The notes below the pieces were generated by a model that had not been told where the DNA came from, searched no databases, and saw only the letters and a program-made list of their open reading frames with translations. Below, in pieces: positions 34,601 through 46,574 of a DNA stretch of 64,000 nt (positions within the stretch are counted from its first letter, which is position 1; each line of letters begins with the position of its first letter). Origin of the DNA: Celoporthe dispersa (Eukaryota > Ascomycota > Sordariomycetes > Diaporthales > Cryphonectriaceae); NCBI GenBank assembly GCA_016584495.1, contig WAID01000003.1, positions 1,240,001 to 1,304,000 of the forward strand, given 5' to 3'. Position numbers and translations under genes: made by a program.

Positions 34601-36430
34601 ACACTCAACATCACGATACATGGTACAGATCTTGTGGTGATGACGTTGAAGGACCTCCAGGCCCTGGTTCCAGGTGGCGGCGACGACGAGGATGAGGATG
34701 GATCATCGCCAATTGTTTCTACTGGGTTGGCTGATGTCGGCGTTATTGCAACCACATCAACGTCGACAACCACTACGGCACCCATTCCAGCTCGACAGAC
34801 CCAGAGTCTCTCACCCATAACAGCCAAGGTGACTGAGCTGCTGATAGAGATGACGGGTGCTGATCCATCACTTATCAAAGACGACCTGAGTCTGGCAGAC
34901 ATGGGAGTTGATTCACTGGCTCTAAAGGAAATCACGTCAACGCTGGAGGATCTGTGTCCCGAGTTGGACGGAGGAGACATAACCACCGAGACTACGGTTG
35001 GCGAACTCCTCGCCATGCTCGCTGTTGGAGACGACATTGACGGGTCGGCATCTCCTGCAGAGTCTGAGTCTAGAAGATCGTTGTCGTCGATGTCATCACC
35101 ATTGTCCTCTCCAGCAGAGTCTGAAGCAGGCTGCGACCCCTCTAGCATGAGCACCAACGCAGTCGAGAGTATACAGCACAAACAAACAGGAGCAGCACCG
35201 GCAGCAGCAGCAGCAGCACTCACAACAACCGTAAGCACAAGCACAAGCAGCCTCGAGGTTATGACCGTCGTTTACAAGCGCGTTGGTCCTGTGGAAATCA
35301 AGGCTGACGTCTATTTGCCGCGAGAAAGAAAATCACTCGGTCTCGATAATTTCCACCACTCTCAGCAACCACGAGCATCCTTTTTCAAGGCCGTTGCCCT
35401 TATGATCCATGGTGGTGGCCACATGACCCTGTCGCGCAAGGCCATCCGCCCCGTCCAAGCCGCCTACCTCCTCTCCCACAACATTTTGCCCGTGAGCATC
35501 GACTACCGCCTGTGTCCTGAGGTGAACCTCCTCGACGGCGCCGTGGCCGACGTTCGAGACGCCTACGTCTGGATCAGGGAAGAACTTTCATTGCTGCTGC
35601 TACAGAGGCAACAAAACGATATCGACACCACGATCCAGGTAGACACGAAGCGCATCGCTGTTGTCGGTTTCTCCACAGGAGGTCTTCTGGCCACGACACT
35701 CGGCTGGACACTGGCCGAGCTGCCATCTGCCCTCCAGCCAATACCACCACCCCAGGCAATCTTGTGCTTCTACTCCCCTCTCGATTTTACGACCACAGAC
35801 TACATCGAACTCATGTCCCGGGCCCAGTCTCAGACCCGATCTGGCCACGGCGACGGCAACAACAATGACAACCCGATGGCTGTTATGGCGCACTCCCTGT
35901 CGCGAGAGCATATCCTCAACATCGAGCTACGTGACCGGCCCCTGACGAACTATATGGTAGAGGGATTCGAGAACGCGGAGCTGGGCTGGGTGAGGCCCGG
36001 CGACGCGCGTGCCGAGCTTCTGCTGTCCCTGTTCAGAGAGCCCACGGCGTTTGCCCTGTCGCTCTGGCTGAACGGGCCAGCCTCCTCGCCCGCCTCCCAC
36101 ACAGCCTCTCTGCCCCTCCGCGTCGCCGACCTGGTCAACACACCTGCGCCCGCGGCCAAGATCTCCGCCATATGCCCTACGGCCCACCTACTCTCGGGCA
36201 CGTACACCATCCCGACATACATTGTCCACGGCCAGAACGACGAGGTCGCACCCTTCGAGGCCGCCTCGCGCTTCCATCGGGACCTGTGCAAGCGAGGCGT
36301 CAGGGCTGGCCTCCTAGCGCTGCCGCGTGCACGGCATCTGTACGACTTGAGACTCAGGCCTGGCATGCGTGCGTGGGAGGAGCAGGTCGCGCCAGCATAT
36401 CAGTTCTTGTTTGATATCTTGGGGTGCTGA
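28685..36430 (+). CDS. Non-reducing polyketide synthase, SAT-KS-MAT-PT-ACP-ACP-hydrolase
   Basis: A 2,477-residue iterative type I NR-PKS, which would build an aromatic polyketide from acetyl/malonyl units. Exons: 28685-29365 and 29678-36430. Domains: SAT with the GLCGG loop (Cys149); KS from about 409 with DTACSSS (Cys587), EAHGTGT (His723) and GNIGH (His762); MAT with GHSLGE (Ser1048); PT with SGHAV (His1438) and the paired Asp near 1651 (VALDNF); two ACPs with GVDSL (Ser1856 and Ser1973). The C-terminal alpha/beta hydrolase starts near 2090 with HGGGH (2138), GFSTGG (Ser2226), HGQNDE (Asp2415) and ARH (His2447). This hydrolase type usually follows a C-methyltransferase in NR-PKSs; here only about 100 disordered residues separate it from ACP2. 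All catalytic residues inspected are present and no frame damage is seen. Start could be the second ATG seven codons downstream. The product cannot be predicted from sequence alone. Confidence 0.95.
29417..29660 (+). repeat. Four 61-bp tandem repeats inside the PKS intron
   Basis: Units begin with CATTCCT at 29417, 29478, 29539 and 29601 and share ACCAAACCTTAAT and ATTGGAATG. They fill most of the 312-bp intron (29366-29677). Each unit ends in a branch-point-like GCTGAT or GTTGAT; the last has the best match, GCTGAC, about 20 bases before the acceptor AAACAG. Confidence 0.92.
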
Positions 36431-39400
36431 GGTTGATTGTGATCTAAACCCGTTTTTCTTTCTTTCTTTTTCTGTTTTTCTTTTTCTTAAAAAAAAAGGG
36501 GGGTGAGAGGTGGGATAAGATCCCGAGTGCGAGTGTTCTACAAATACGAGATGGATAAAAAGGAGTACAAATATAAATATACGATTGTTACTGAATATAG
36601 CTTCATACAAAGGCTGGCTAAGACACACGAGACTGTGCGTGCTGCTTGATGTGGCCCTGATGCATATGGCTGTATGAGTGTGATTGTATGAGAGGTCCTA
36701 TTTTAAAAAATAAAAATAAAATAAAAAAAGAGGAAAAAAAACCCCCCAATCAGAAGCCAAGAGCCAGAAAACCAAGTCTAGGGTAAGTTGAACGCATTGG
36801 CCACCCAGCCCTGGCCTATTTTTCCATGCCTTGTACAGCCAGCTACACCTGAACTGTCTCCTAGCTGGCTGTCTGATTTCAACCGGCACAATCTAGAGAA
36901 CCATACGCAGGACCCCGTCAAGCGCCGGTACTGTCCGACAGCCTAATATCTGTAGATGAGCACGCCCCGCCTGCTGGTTGGGGGTTTGGGGGAGGGGGGA
37001 GAGCGGTGCTACTAGCTTGCACCTCTGCTCTGCACGAAACCAACACACTACCTACTGCTTTGAGTCTCTAGATGGGAGGTGTCTAGATTAAGAAATCCAT
37101 TAATCTCAGAGCAGAGAATCAAGATGCAAAGCTTTTGGAATGCTGGGACATTTCAATGTTTTGACACTCTATGTCGACTTTCACACGTTCCATGTTCTTC
37201 TCTTACCATCCATACCATCATCCTCTACCTCCTTCCACCAGTGATCTCTGGGCTAGCTGATCTCTAATCTTGCATGGAACCAGGGCCTAAGTGGCAGAAG
37301 CTTTCTTGGATTTTCTAAGGGGTTTGATAAGGTACAAGTAGTCTCTGAGAAAGTTCTCGAGGACACTAGAGAAGAGCTCAGGCATGGTGGAGACATGATC
37401 AAAAGGCAGTAACATTCAGGTAGATAAGCTACTTAGAAAGGGAAGGCACAAGGGCAGGTCTTGTTTAAACCTTTTTTCCAACAAAACAAACACAAAAAAA
37501 CTTTTCCCCTACCTCAACATCAACACCTCCCAAACTTGACACCAGCATCATGAGATGACAATGACAGCCAAACAAAGCCACAGAGCCGACGAGAATATCT
37601 ATCAGCATCATGTAAGTCTCTCCTCCAAACCTTGACGATGAGAACTTCCAATGTGACCCCTTGGTGGAAGGATGCTAATCCTGCGCGCAAGGCCGGGCCG
37701 GGTCGTGTAGCCTGCTACGACCTCATTCGAGGCGTGCTCGGCGGTACGAATGACCTTTGTCGACCAGCCTCCACCCGCAGGAGGGCGCTGCCACCATCAA
37801 CACCTTCAGCATTCACTCTCTTACTATGGACTACCTGTCCGCTGATGGGGGCATAACCGGCGGAGACTATGTGGTCCGGCGGGCCAGAGGCAGTGATACC
37901 ACAAGCCTGGCGCCCCGTCCCTGCAGCGCCGAGAGCATGCAATCACCCGCAAGCAGCTATGTGGCGGTGTGGCTCGCCGGGCCACAGAGACATCGACACC
38001 ACAGACAGGACTCCTCGACCCTCCAGCGCCGAGGCAACGATAAAAGAGGTCACAGAGAGTGGGGGTTTTTTTTTGGGGGGGGGGGCGGGGGGTGTTCGGT
38101 GAGGGCACAGTTTCAACAGTGATCTTGCGCGCCTATGTCTTCCTGGGAAGAGGAGGAGCGCCAAGGTCGAACCTACGATCATCAACCTCATCAGCGACAA
38201 CGAGGACGATGCAGGCTGCCAAGGCCTCGGACAAGGCCGGGTCGAAGATGGGCCGGTTTGTTTTCTTTGGAAGATTTCAATACATTTTGGAACGGAATAC
38301 CATACTCAACATTCTCCATCCAGGATTATGACGAGGCTGGCCTTCATTACCGAGGGTCTCGTATCCACAGATGCGTGATGTTTGGATGCGCGTGAAGACG
38401 TTGGTGCTGTGGATGTCAGTGTGCCTACCTCCAGCAAGCCCTTGCATGCCAGAGTCCTTCCAGAACAACGAACACCGCGTTCCAGCATGCAACCGCCTGA
38501 TCCAGGCCAGCCAGCTGAGTTTTCGTACGACGCATGAGGTGCCTGGATCTCGAAGGTACTACGCACGCCTACCTGTTTTTCACAAGATCGGTACGTCGAC
38601 GGGCACGACCGCAGCATCTCATCGCTGACACGGTATTCATAGGTCTATCTCATGGCAGGAGAATGTTCTACATGGACAGTGTCGTCGTCGTCGATGTGGG
38701 TCCGACCCGCCAAGTTCCGCAGAGCCTCGCATCGATTGTCTACTACCCTTCCCGCTGCGCTTCCTTCTTGGCAAATTTCGGAGTTAATAAATGTCGTGCA
38801 TATGATATGTGGGTCGACATAATATAGCTGATCGAAAACGGGTCAAGTGGACGATTCCTCTCCACTTCCACGCACCTTCAGCTTCAGGGCTTTTTAAGAG
38901 CAAGGGGGTCTGGAGTCGAGCAGACATGCCGCAAGAAGGGTCAGGGAAGGGAAGGAATAGAGAGACAATATAATCACCAGCGACCATGCCGATACACGAA
39001 GAGAACTCTCGAGGGCCAAGGCACCCAATTGGTCTACCAACAGCCCCGGGGTAAACAGCCACGCGCCACCAGGGGCGCCGAACGACAGACCTACAGTCAG
39101 CCTCTGTAGGCCCCACGAGCCACTCTAGACGAATAGATGTCGTCCTGCATGTCTCGGAGAAAGAGAACCCTCCTATTCTGAGTCCTTCCAGTTACGAGAA
39201 AGCGAGCCCGCCGCATTTCGACGAGGAGGGACGTTGCGTGTGGGCGGTGACAGGGTAGATGGGGAGTTTTTGGTAGTATAACTGGCCTTTCCCTGCCCAA
39301 GCCCGGATTTTGAGGTGCCATGGGAAGACTTTGAGGCTGCCACGAGGCCTCTCTCTCTCTGCCACTGTCCCTGTCTTCCCTTCCCGCTTCTCTCTTGCTT

Positions 39401-40182
39401 CTTCTTCTTCTTTCTTAACTACAGTTCCTGATACAAGATCGAAGTAAGAAGTAATACAAGCTCGAAGTAAGAAGAAGGATCTGCCAGCAAGATCACTTCT
39501 GATGGCGATAGGTACGGAACAAGGATAAAGGGTGAGGTACTGATGACAACAACTCCATATTATGTGCACAAGGGCAGGCAGTGTAACATGGTCTGAACAA
39601 CCCAGAAGGGTCAGAAATTGGTAAACATCTTGGATGTCTATAGCTTCTCAAGCTACTTACACAAAGCTGGCTAAAGGCTGCTATTCTGACCACCTTGATA
39701 GAACATTTCCTCCATCATGTTCTTGCTTATGCCATGCTAGAGTTGCTTTGAATAAGTATCCTCCTGGAATGGGCAATGTTCCCCGGTCAATTCACTCTCC
39801 TAGACATGATGTATTGGATGAATATCCTTGGTCAGGAGCTATAGCGTTATTCCATTCAATTCAGATCAGCTCTAGAGAGAAAGCAGCCGCATATCGGGGT
39901 TCACCCTGAGTAGTGCCACCCCGGACATCAGCACCACTGTCAACGGCGCCACCCTATTCACCCCCTTGGTCTTGGTCAGAACCTGAGGATAAGGTCGAGA
40001 AGCAATCTCCCAGTTGGATACTATACACTATCCAGAGCATTTCCCCAGCTTGACCCCTGAGAGATTTCCAAGGCGAGTCCCAGCTTCTCCTAGAGGACAA
40101 GCTCGCACTTAGTTATTGCAGAAATATCCGGTGCAGTGTCAAAACTTTAGATGAATGAAAGGTGACAAGTATCATGAGGCAG
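36431..40182. other. Gene-poor region downstream of the PKS
   Basis: Begins with the PKS 3' UTR (T- and A-rich runs at 36455-36500 and 36700-36745). Several short frames exist near 37630-38130 and 38370-38830 but none has a recognisable family, and a mononucleotide block of T and G lies at about 38067-38095. Nothing firm is seen. Confidence 0.45.
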
Positions 40183-40950
40183 TCATGATGAACAATACTC
40201 CTGGATGAATGATCCATGAAAGCTCATGATCGACTCATGCATCCTGTCATCTTCGTAAAACCTGTCTCTGCCGCTTGCTTGTAGGTGGTCTGCACAGAAA
40301 GGCCTAGCTACTTCTGCCAAGACAGGAGAGGTAATAATCTGCTCGGCCAGCTTTTGGTGGACGGTAGCTGCATTGAAGCTATTGAGAATAGAGAAGTCAG
40401 CTAATGCAATTGCTGGTGAATATGTAGGGGCAGTATAAGAGAGGACATACTTGCACACCCTATCAACATTGACAGGGCCCAAAGCCACACATGTGATATC
40501 AAGGTCCTGTGGAGACAGGCGGAAGTCCATGGGCCTTAGGGAAAGCCTGGTAGCATCGAAACCGTCTTTGGACAGACAATACACGAGGATATTCGCAGGA
40601 GCGGGGGTTGTTCCCTAGGTCATTCGACATGCTCTGACGACGAGGAGGCTGGCCAGCCTGCTGCACATCCTCTGCATCTCCTCAGGCAGCTTTGTGGAAT
40701 GTTCTAATTTTTAAAAATGAACAAAAGATTTTATGAGGGAAGTAGTCGCTGGTCTTAGCTCACCAACCCCAGAGCCGCCCACCGTGAAACGAGAGACGCT
40801 TGGGTCTGCACAACCCCAGACCAGTCTCTGTCTCCATCACTCACAGGCCACAGCTGCGTCCCATCTGTGGGCATGCCTTCGGACAACCTCGAGGCACTGG
40901 TCGACGGATGTGACTGTGAAGGCTTCTAGCTCCGATACGATTACGATCCT
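40183..40950 (-). pseudogene. Decayed multi-exon gene of unknown family
   Basis: Minus-strand exon-like islands read coherently across two good fungal introns but contain two stops. From about 40950 the frame reads IVIVSELEAFTVTSVDQCLE and RRHAHRWDAAVACE, meets TGA at 40837-40839, and continues to a GTGAGC donor at 40763. After the ATTAG acceptor (40704) it reads EHSTKLPEEMQRMCSRLASL, meets TAG at 40615-40617, then continues ANILVYCLSKDGFDATRLS to a GTATGT donor (40450). The next intron (to 40379) has a GCTGACTTCTC branch region and an AATAG acceptor. The last exon, NAATVHQKLAEQ onward, ends at 40183. The family is not recognised. Good splice signals with stops in between suggest a gene that was once active. 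Confidence 0.5.
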
Positions 40951-41070
40951 TCACCCACCGCCTCATAGAGCCGATCTCTCGGGATCATCAATGCCAATGT
41001 AATCCCGGCCGGGGCCTTGCGTGCGCGTGTGTGTGTGTCCGCACGCGGCAGCAGTAAAGCTTGCGGCCCT

Positions 41071-41174
41071 GCGCACACAGGACACGTCCTGGATGTGTTT
41101 GATTTTTAGGCCCTGTCCTGCAGGCCCGCACACACCAGGTACGTCCTGGATGTGTTTGATCTTTAGGCCCGGTC
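41071..41174. repeat. Two-copy direct repeat of about 47 bp
   Basis: The block GTCCTGGATGTGTTTGATYT plus TTAGGCCC and flanks occurs twice, at about 41071-41117 and 41127-41174, with a short spacer. Copies differ at only a few positions, pointing to a recent local duplication. Confidence 0.85.
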
Positions 41175-41639
41175 GGCCGGTGGTATCGCGCATCTCGTTG
41201 TCGGCTCGAATTCCGCTTGCTCGGCATTCAGCCAGTGTGTGAGCAGTACTTTCTCTTGATGGGGAGGAAGGAGGGCGAAGCGAAGTATCTGGTTGGATCC
41301 TCGGGTTGGTTAGTTCAAGATCAAGGGGGTCTCGTCTAGTTGCATAGATCTGTTCTTACCTTAGAAGCTGGGCGCCGTCCTTCTTATATAGATGGGTAAC
41401 GGAAGTCATGCCTGAGCCTGAGGGCGCTGCTGAACCTTGGTACTGGCCCTGCTCTCCGGTCCTGCTGCGTAGACTCCGTGGTCCGCAACGCAGGTCGTCG
41501 GTACCGGTCTGGCTGGTTCTTGGCCGGAGAGGCTGATGTGAAGGAGGTCGTGGAGCGGCGCTCTTCTCTCTCGTTGGGGAGAGGGACTCGTCGCTGCTAC
41601 CTTGGCAAGAAGGAGCCACGAAATATGTGCCATCTCGTG

Positions 41640-42044
41640 GCCAATTCAAAGTAATCCTCTCGCCGTCTTCAGATGCCAAGGCCAAGTAATCTGTCCCATG
41701 GCCTTCTCGGGTTCGAGGTCGATCAGGTCCCTGTTTGAGACCCAGCTACTTAGGAAAAAGAACTGTTAGAGCTTTGGTTGTGGATGTGGCAACGTGGTGA
41801 ATACTCACACAAGACAATTCTGGTGTTTTGGTGCCGAGCCATTGCCAGACACCAGCCTCGAGGCCTCAAGGACTGCTTGCCCTTCGACCTCTGTACGGGC
41901 GACGCACCTCTTGAAGCTTTGGACGGACGCCGCAATGGCCACGAGCTTGTCTAGCTGGAGCCGCGCCCGTGGAGGCTCTTGTAGGCGCAGTTGGCTTCGA
42001 GGCTGGTGCCTTGTGTAGTATTGAGAAATGACAGAGCTGGTCAT
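41640..42044 (-). CDS. Possible two-exon gene of unknown function
   Basis: An ATG at 42044 opens a 78-codon frame (VAIAASVQSFKRCVARTEVE is its best-formed part) ending at a GTGAGT donor at 41808. A CTAAC branch point, T-rich tract and CCTAAG acceptor ending at 41749 follow. The spliced frame continues SWVSNRDLIDLEPEKAMG and stops near 41650. An alternative acceptor at 41731, used with a weaker donor at 41810, leads to another open frame (to 41356). No family recognised. It may be a fragment of the same decayed neighbourhood as the 40-kb pseudogene. Confidence 0.35.
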
Positions 42045-42815
42045 GGAATCAATGGAGCTAGAAATTTATATAGCTTTTAAGAATGGTGGTGTTGTTGGGG
42101 AATAGGCGTTGCCAGCACAGCCTAAGAATAGCTCCTGCTGAGGAGGAGGTGAAGGGTAAGGAAAGAGGGACAAGTTGGAAGGTGGATCGACAGCACAGGG
42201 GCGACAGCGGCATTATATAGTAATATGTCACTAATTCTGATCCCATGTCTAGCTTATTGTAGGCTGCTGTATCCATATTTCCGCAACTATTGTCTCATTT
42301 CTGCTATTAATTTACTATTCAACTCCCACCATACTAAGGCTACTAGATTCGAGACAGCTCTCGCACACCTCAGATCATTGTCTAATGGAGATGGCTGAAA
42401 TGCTGGAACCTAACCTACAATCAGCTCTAGGTATCATGTGCCTTCTGGATGGTTCTACCACTTGCCTGGAACCAAACCGAGTCTTGGGGCACTAGGTAAT
42501 TTTGGGGCCTAAAGATACAACTACTACCTGGCATGTTGGCTCAGGAAGCACTGCTGTATTCTCAAGACCTAGAAGGTCGCTAGGGAGCACAGTCAGAGGC
42601 AGAGCGCCGTAGGGCATTCCCTCCTACATGGACACAGGCAATTTTCCAACATCTTCTGTGCGGTGCATTCCTGGTTAGATTGCAGTCTGTATCACCAAAT
42701 ATTCTCTGCCATTTTGATCTGACTAGAGATATTGTGCCACTAGGAGTATTGAAGTAGGCAAGGTGTACTGATACCTGTGGGCAAATTATGACTATGTTAG
42801 TAGTGCTTCCTGCCT
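42045..42815. other. Intergenic stretch
   Basis: AT-richer DNA with no open frame worth naming on either strand. Confidence 0.5.
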
Positions 42816-43061
42816 TTGGCAGATGGTTCGCGTCACTGGGTCTGCCTCGAGATCTACCACGACCTCCCCTGGCTGACTTACCTCTGCAACATCATCCGTA
42901 ACATCCCCTACGGCCTAGTCACTGATGACGCGAATTTGTGGATGAAGTACCCAGCTGGTGAGTTCTCCCGGAGAGCGGAGAGTCACGGCCATGGGAAGGC
43001 CGCCATCCACCTTGGAGCAACGAAGACGAAAAGCCAAGTTGCTAACTGCGAGGCGATCTAG
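42816..43061 (+). other. Exon-like island
   Basis: A short open stretch encoding HWVCLEIYHDLPWLTYLCN and RNIPYGLVTDDANLWMKYP begins just after a TTTGGCAG acceptor-like site (about 42816) and meets a GTGAGT donor-like site at about 42959. It resembles a single conserved exon, but no partner exons or family were identified. Confidence 0.3.
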
Positions 43062-46000
43062 CTCGTTTGTTTAAAGCGATCCGGCCACAGCTCATGTGTC
43101 ATGCTGATCGCAGAATGATGATTCAGCGCTAGGTCGATGGTATGCCATTTTTCATGCGGTGAAGCAGGTCAGGAGAGCCACAGGAGTGATTACCCACGAG
43201 CTATATGATCCTACGAATCTTGGCTGATCTGCCGCAGCCAGCACTACGCGATCAAGGCTTCTACCCGAACGAAAAGCACAAGGTACTAGGGACGCACCGG
43301 GCGAGCCACGGTTCAGCTCGTGCAACATATCGCATGTCGACGGTCTGCAACAACGGACATTACTAGGAAGAGTCCATTGCGTGGTTGGAAAGCAGCAGAA
43401 GTAAATATTTATTATCATCCAGAGGGCACGCGTCTTACGCGCTCTTCTTTCCCAGAGCATACAGGTCCGCATAAGCCACTACTCACAAAGGGAGGCATGT
43501 GCATGATGAAAATATCAGTCATCCATGTCTCATCTACCATGGCATTTAAGGCTCTGTGCATCTGATCACTGGTATGTAGGAAGCATTCCAATGTAAACTT
43601 TAAATCAATATAGCTTGAGATCTCTTAGGCAGACGGCTACAAGGTGTTCGGTTGTCTGTGACTTGATGCACTCAGCCTCCACTGTGTTGTGGTGAATTTC
43701 TGAAGACCGCTCGAGTGGTCTTTAGGAACTTAGATCTAGCGCTGCGAGAGGAATTGGGGAAAGGCTGTAAATAATGCTGTGTAATGAAGAAACTCTGCAG
43801 GCCTGACTCTTGGGGCATGTATGACCGTGGTCAGTAGGGATGGAAAGAAGGGTAGCTTTTCCCCAGCCCAAGCCTACGAATGGTGTAGACATGGGAGAAG
43901 AGGCGGAAAGGCATAGTTGCCAAGCATGACAAGGCAGGAACAGTAGTAGAGCTGAGCAAGTACTATGGATTGAGTGTTCAGGTGGTGTGCATCCTGTGCG
44001 ACGCTCAAGTGCAGAGCTGAACAAAATGGTTTGAGATAACTACTTGGCATGGAACAATGTCAAGTAAAGCATGTGTAGCAGGTATCTCCTGAGCCCATAC
44101 AATGCTCTGTTTGTGAGTGAAAGTTCAAAAGACTATGAAGCAGATGCATATCTCTGGAGCTGAGTACCAACTTATATCTGATGCTTTACAGAACAGAGTA
44201 GGATATGCAATTGTTCTTTGCATGATCCTGGAAACAAATTGTTCTCTCCAGCCCCTGAAGAAGGTGCTTCTAGCATATAGATACAGGAATTGTTGTGAGA
44301 AGTTCAGAGTGAGGCTTGAAGGGGTTGAGCAGTGCCTTAAGTCTTGGTTGGTCTGCGGCTGCTAAAGGCCTGGAGAAGCCCTGTAATAATAGCTGCTCAA
44401 GTAAAGCCCTCTTAATCAGCAGCAATTCTGCAATCAGTGGCTTTCGTTTGTCACAATTAGAAACTAGGATAATAACCTACCGATTCAGTAACACACTTTG
44501 AGCGTATTAGTGGGAGTGAGCAGCTTTTTACACCTCAAGTCTGAACCTTTTTGCCCGAATCTTTAGGTTCCACGGGCGGGAATTTGCTTCTGCATGCTGC
44601 GAGATAAACTCAAAAGACTTTGCAGACTGACCATTATAAAGCCACTGGTTCCCTTCCGCTCTCGCGACGATAGGATGCGACGGCAGCAGAACATGCGTAA
44701 GCGTGACATGGCCTCTCTAGTCTCGTGTTCCGGCGCAGCACCTTCTGGAGAGCCTTGCTCTCTTGAGTTGAAGCCGTGAAGACAGCAGACGGCATGGGGA
44801 ATAAGCAGTGGAGCCAGCGGCCCGTGGCCCTTGTGCAGCCCACCTGCCACTTGCCTACTTGGGTTGCAGCTCTGTTCGTTGGGGACCAGGGCTACAGATC
44901 CCTGCCTATAACCACCGGTGAGGAATGCTATGCATCGGACCTTATGTTGGTGGTGGTAGCGGAAGTGGCTTGATAGTTCTCTGTTCGAGGGAGGGAGAGG
45001 CCGCCTAGGTATTGGTCGGGTACCTGAGGCTGGTGAGAAGCTGATAATGGGAGGGATAATGGGAGTGGAGAGTCGAATCTGTAGTCACGTTTGTGGTCAG
45101 CTCAGCAATAATCAATGTGTGACTCTGCGGGCCCAAGTGGCTCAGCCGGCAGTAAGCAGGCACGGAAAAGACTGAGTATGACTTGGTGCACCAGCGAACA
45201 TAGCAGAAACCAGCCTTCCTGTGTCACAAGCTTGAGGTAGACCAGAGGTGTTTCGGTTGGTGTAGAAGCGTGTCCCCGTCTTGATGAGCGAGACATGGTT
45301 GGTCGGTGACAGCGTGATTGCGGCTGGGCAGGGAGAGCGGGCATGCCGTATGCCACAGCCTGGGCCGCTCATCCGTCGTCGACCGTTTACCCCTTAGACC
45401 CTATACAGCGCCACGCCCGACACTTGACTGGCTGTCTGGCGGAAACTACCTCCAATGTCTGAGACACAGCCTGCTATGGGCGAGAATTCCTCTGCAGGCT
45501 GACGCAATGGAATCCAGCGCCAAAGAGTCCTGCCCCGTCGCCCTCTCTTGAGGCGCTGTGGTATTTTCAAGTTGTTTGTTTATCTTGCAATGTCCGGTGT
45601 TGTCAAAGAGGCTGCAAATCATGTTGCTGGAATGATGCGGTAGGCTTGTGCGACCCAGTGGATTTCTTCTCTTCCTCCCATAATGTGCGAGGCCCCTTGC
45701 GAACCGATACTGGAACCTGAGATTGTCTGACTGCTTGTTTCGGACGACATCGACTAACGAACTGACTGGTTGGTCTTCGTGGCAAGACAGAAATGACAGG
45801 CAACTTCGCCTCTGCCCCCCCTCCCTTAGCCGAACGAGGCTCGCAGTGTGGACATCGCGGGGATGGCGCGAAAAAGGAGGACCCGTTGGCTATAGGTGAA
45901 GTGCACTTTGGTCAGTGTGACGACCCCTGTCACGCCCTGCTTAGGCGTGGTCAGCCTTGACTGTATCCTCAAGGCTGTGTTGAACTGATCGGCCGCCGTT

Positions 46001-46574
46001 GGTTGTGGAGCAGTGGCCGGCCGGGAAATCCGGGGAAACGACACAAGAAATGGGCCTCTTCATAGTAAGCTGTGCTATTTTTTGAGGGAGCTGGTCCAAG
46101 GGCCAGGGTCCCTGCCAAGCTGCCAGCATGAGCTAAAGTAGCAGCCGTACAGGTAGTCAAGGTAGTCTACAGTGGAAAGCCCAGGGACAGGGCCACCTAG
46201 GATGCCCTGGAGCACTAGGTGGGCCCACTATGTCGAGCCCTGCTAGGCCCTCCAGTCACCCACTGGAACTGTGACAGGGGCAGAGAGGTCTTGTCACTTA
46301 GCGTTGAGCTCCCTTAGCAAGCACTCATCCAACCCACCCAACACCACACCCCTCTACCCGCCTGCTTCCCTCTCCCTTCAACTCCACTCTCCTCGCCTCA
46401 AGACCCTGCCCACGATCCTTGAATCTTGTCCACTCTCCCCCCTCTAGATTGAGTTTCCTCAGCAATGTGAAGTCTTGATCTCCTCAATTATCTCTGCAAG
46501 TGATCGTGCCTCTCTGCCTTCCTCAGTCTCCGCCCATCGCCGCCCCTTTGCTCTCCGGTCCCGATCCTGTCACC
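43062..46574. other. Gene-poor region upstream of EAF
   Basis: About 3.5 kb of scattered short frames with no gene-like signals. The final 250 bases are C- and T-rich and fit the EAF 5' leader. Confidence 0.45.

Noticed and set aside
34498..35244. 248-codon minus-strand frame inside the PKS
   Set aside because: Shadow of the ACP region of the PKS, whose plus-strand domains are unambiguous.
45125..45200. tRNA-like A-box (TGGCTCAGCCGG) near 45136
   Set aside because: No B-box (GGTTCGANNCC) at the expected distance and no acceptor stem could be paired.
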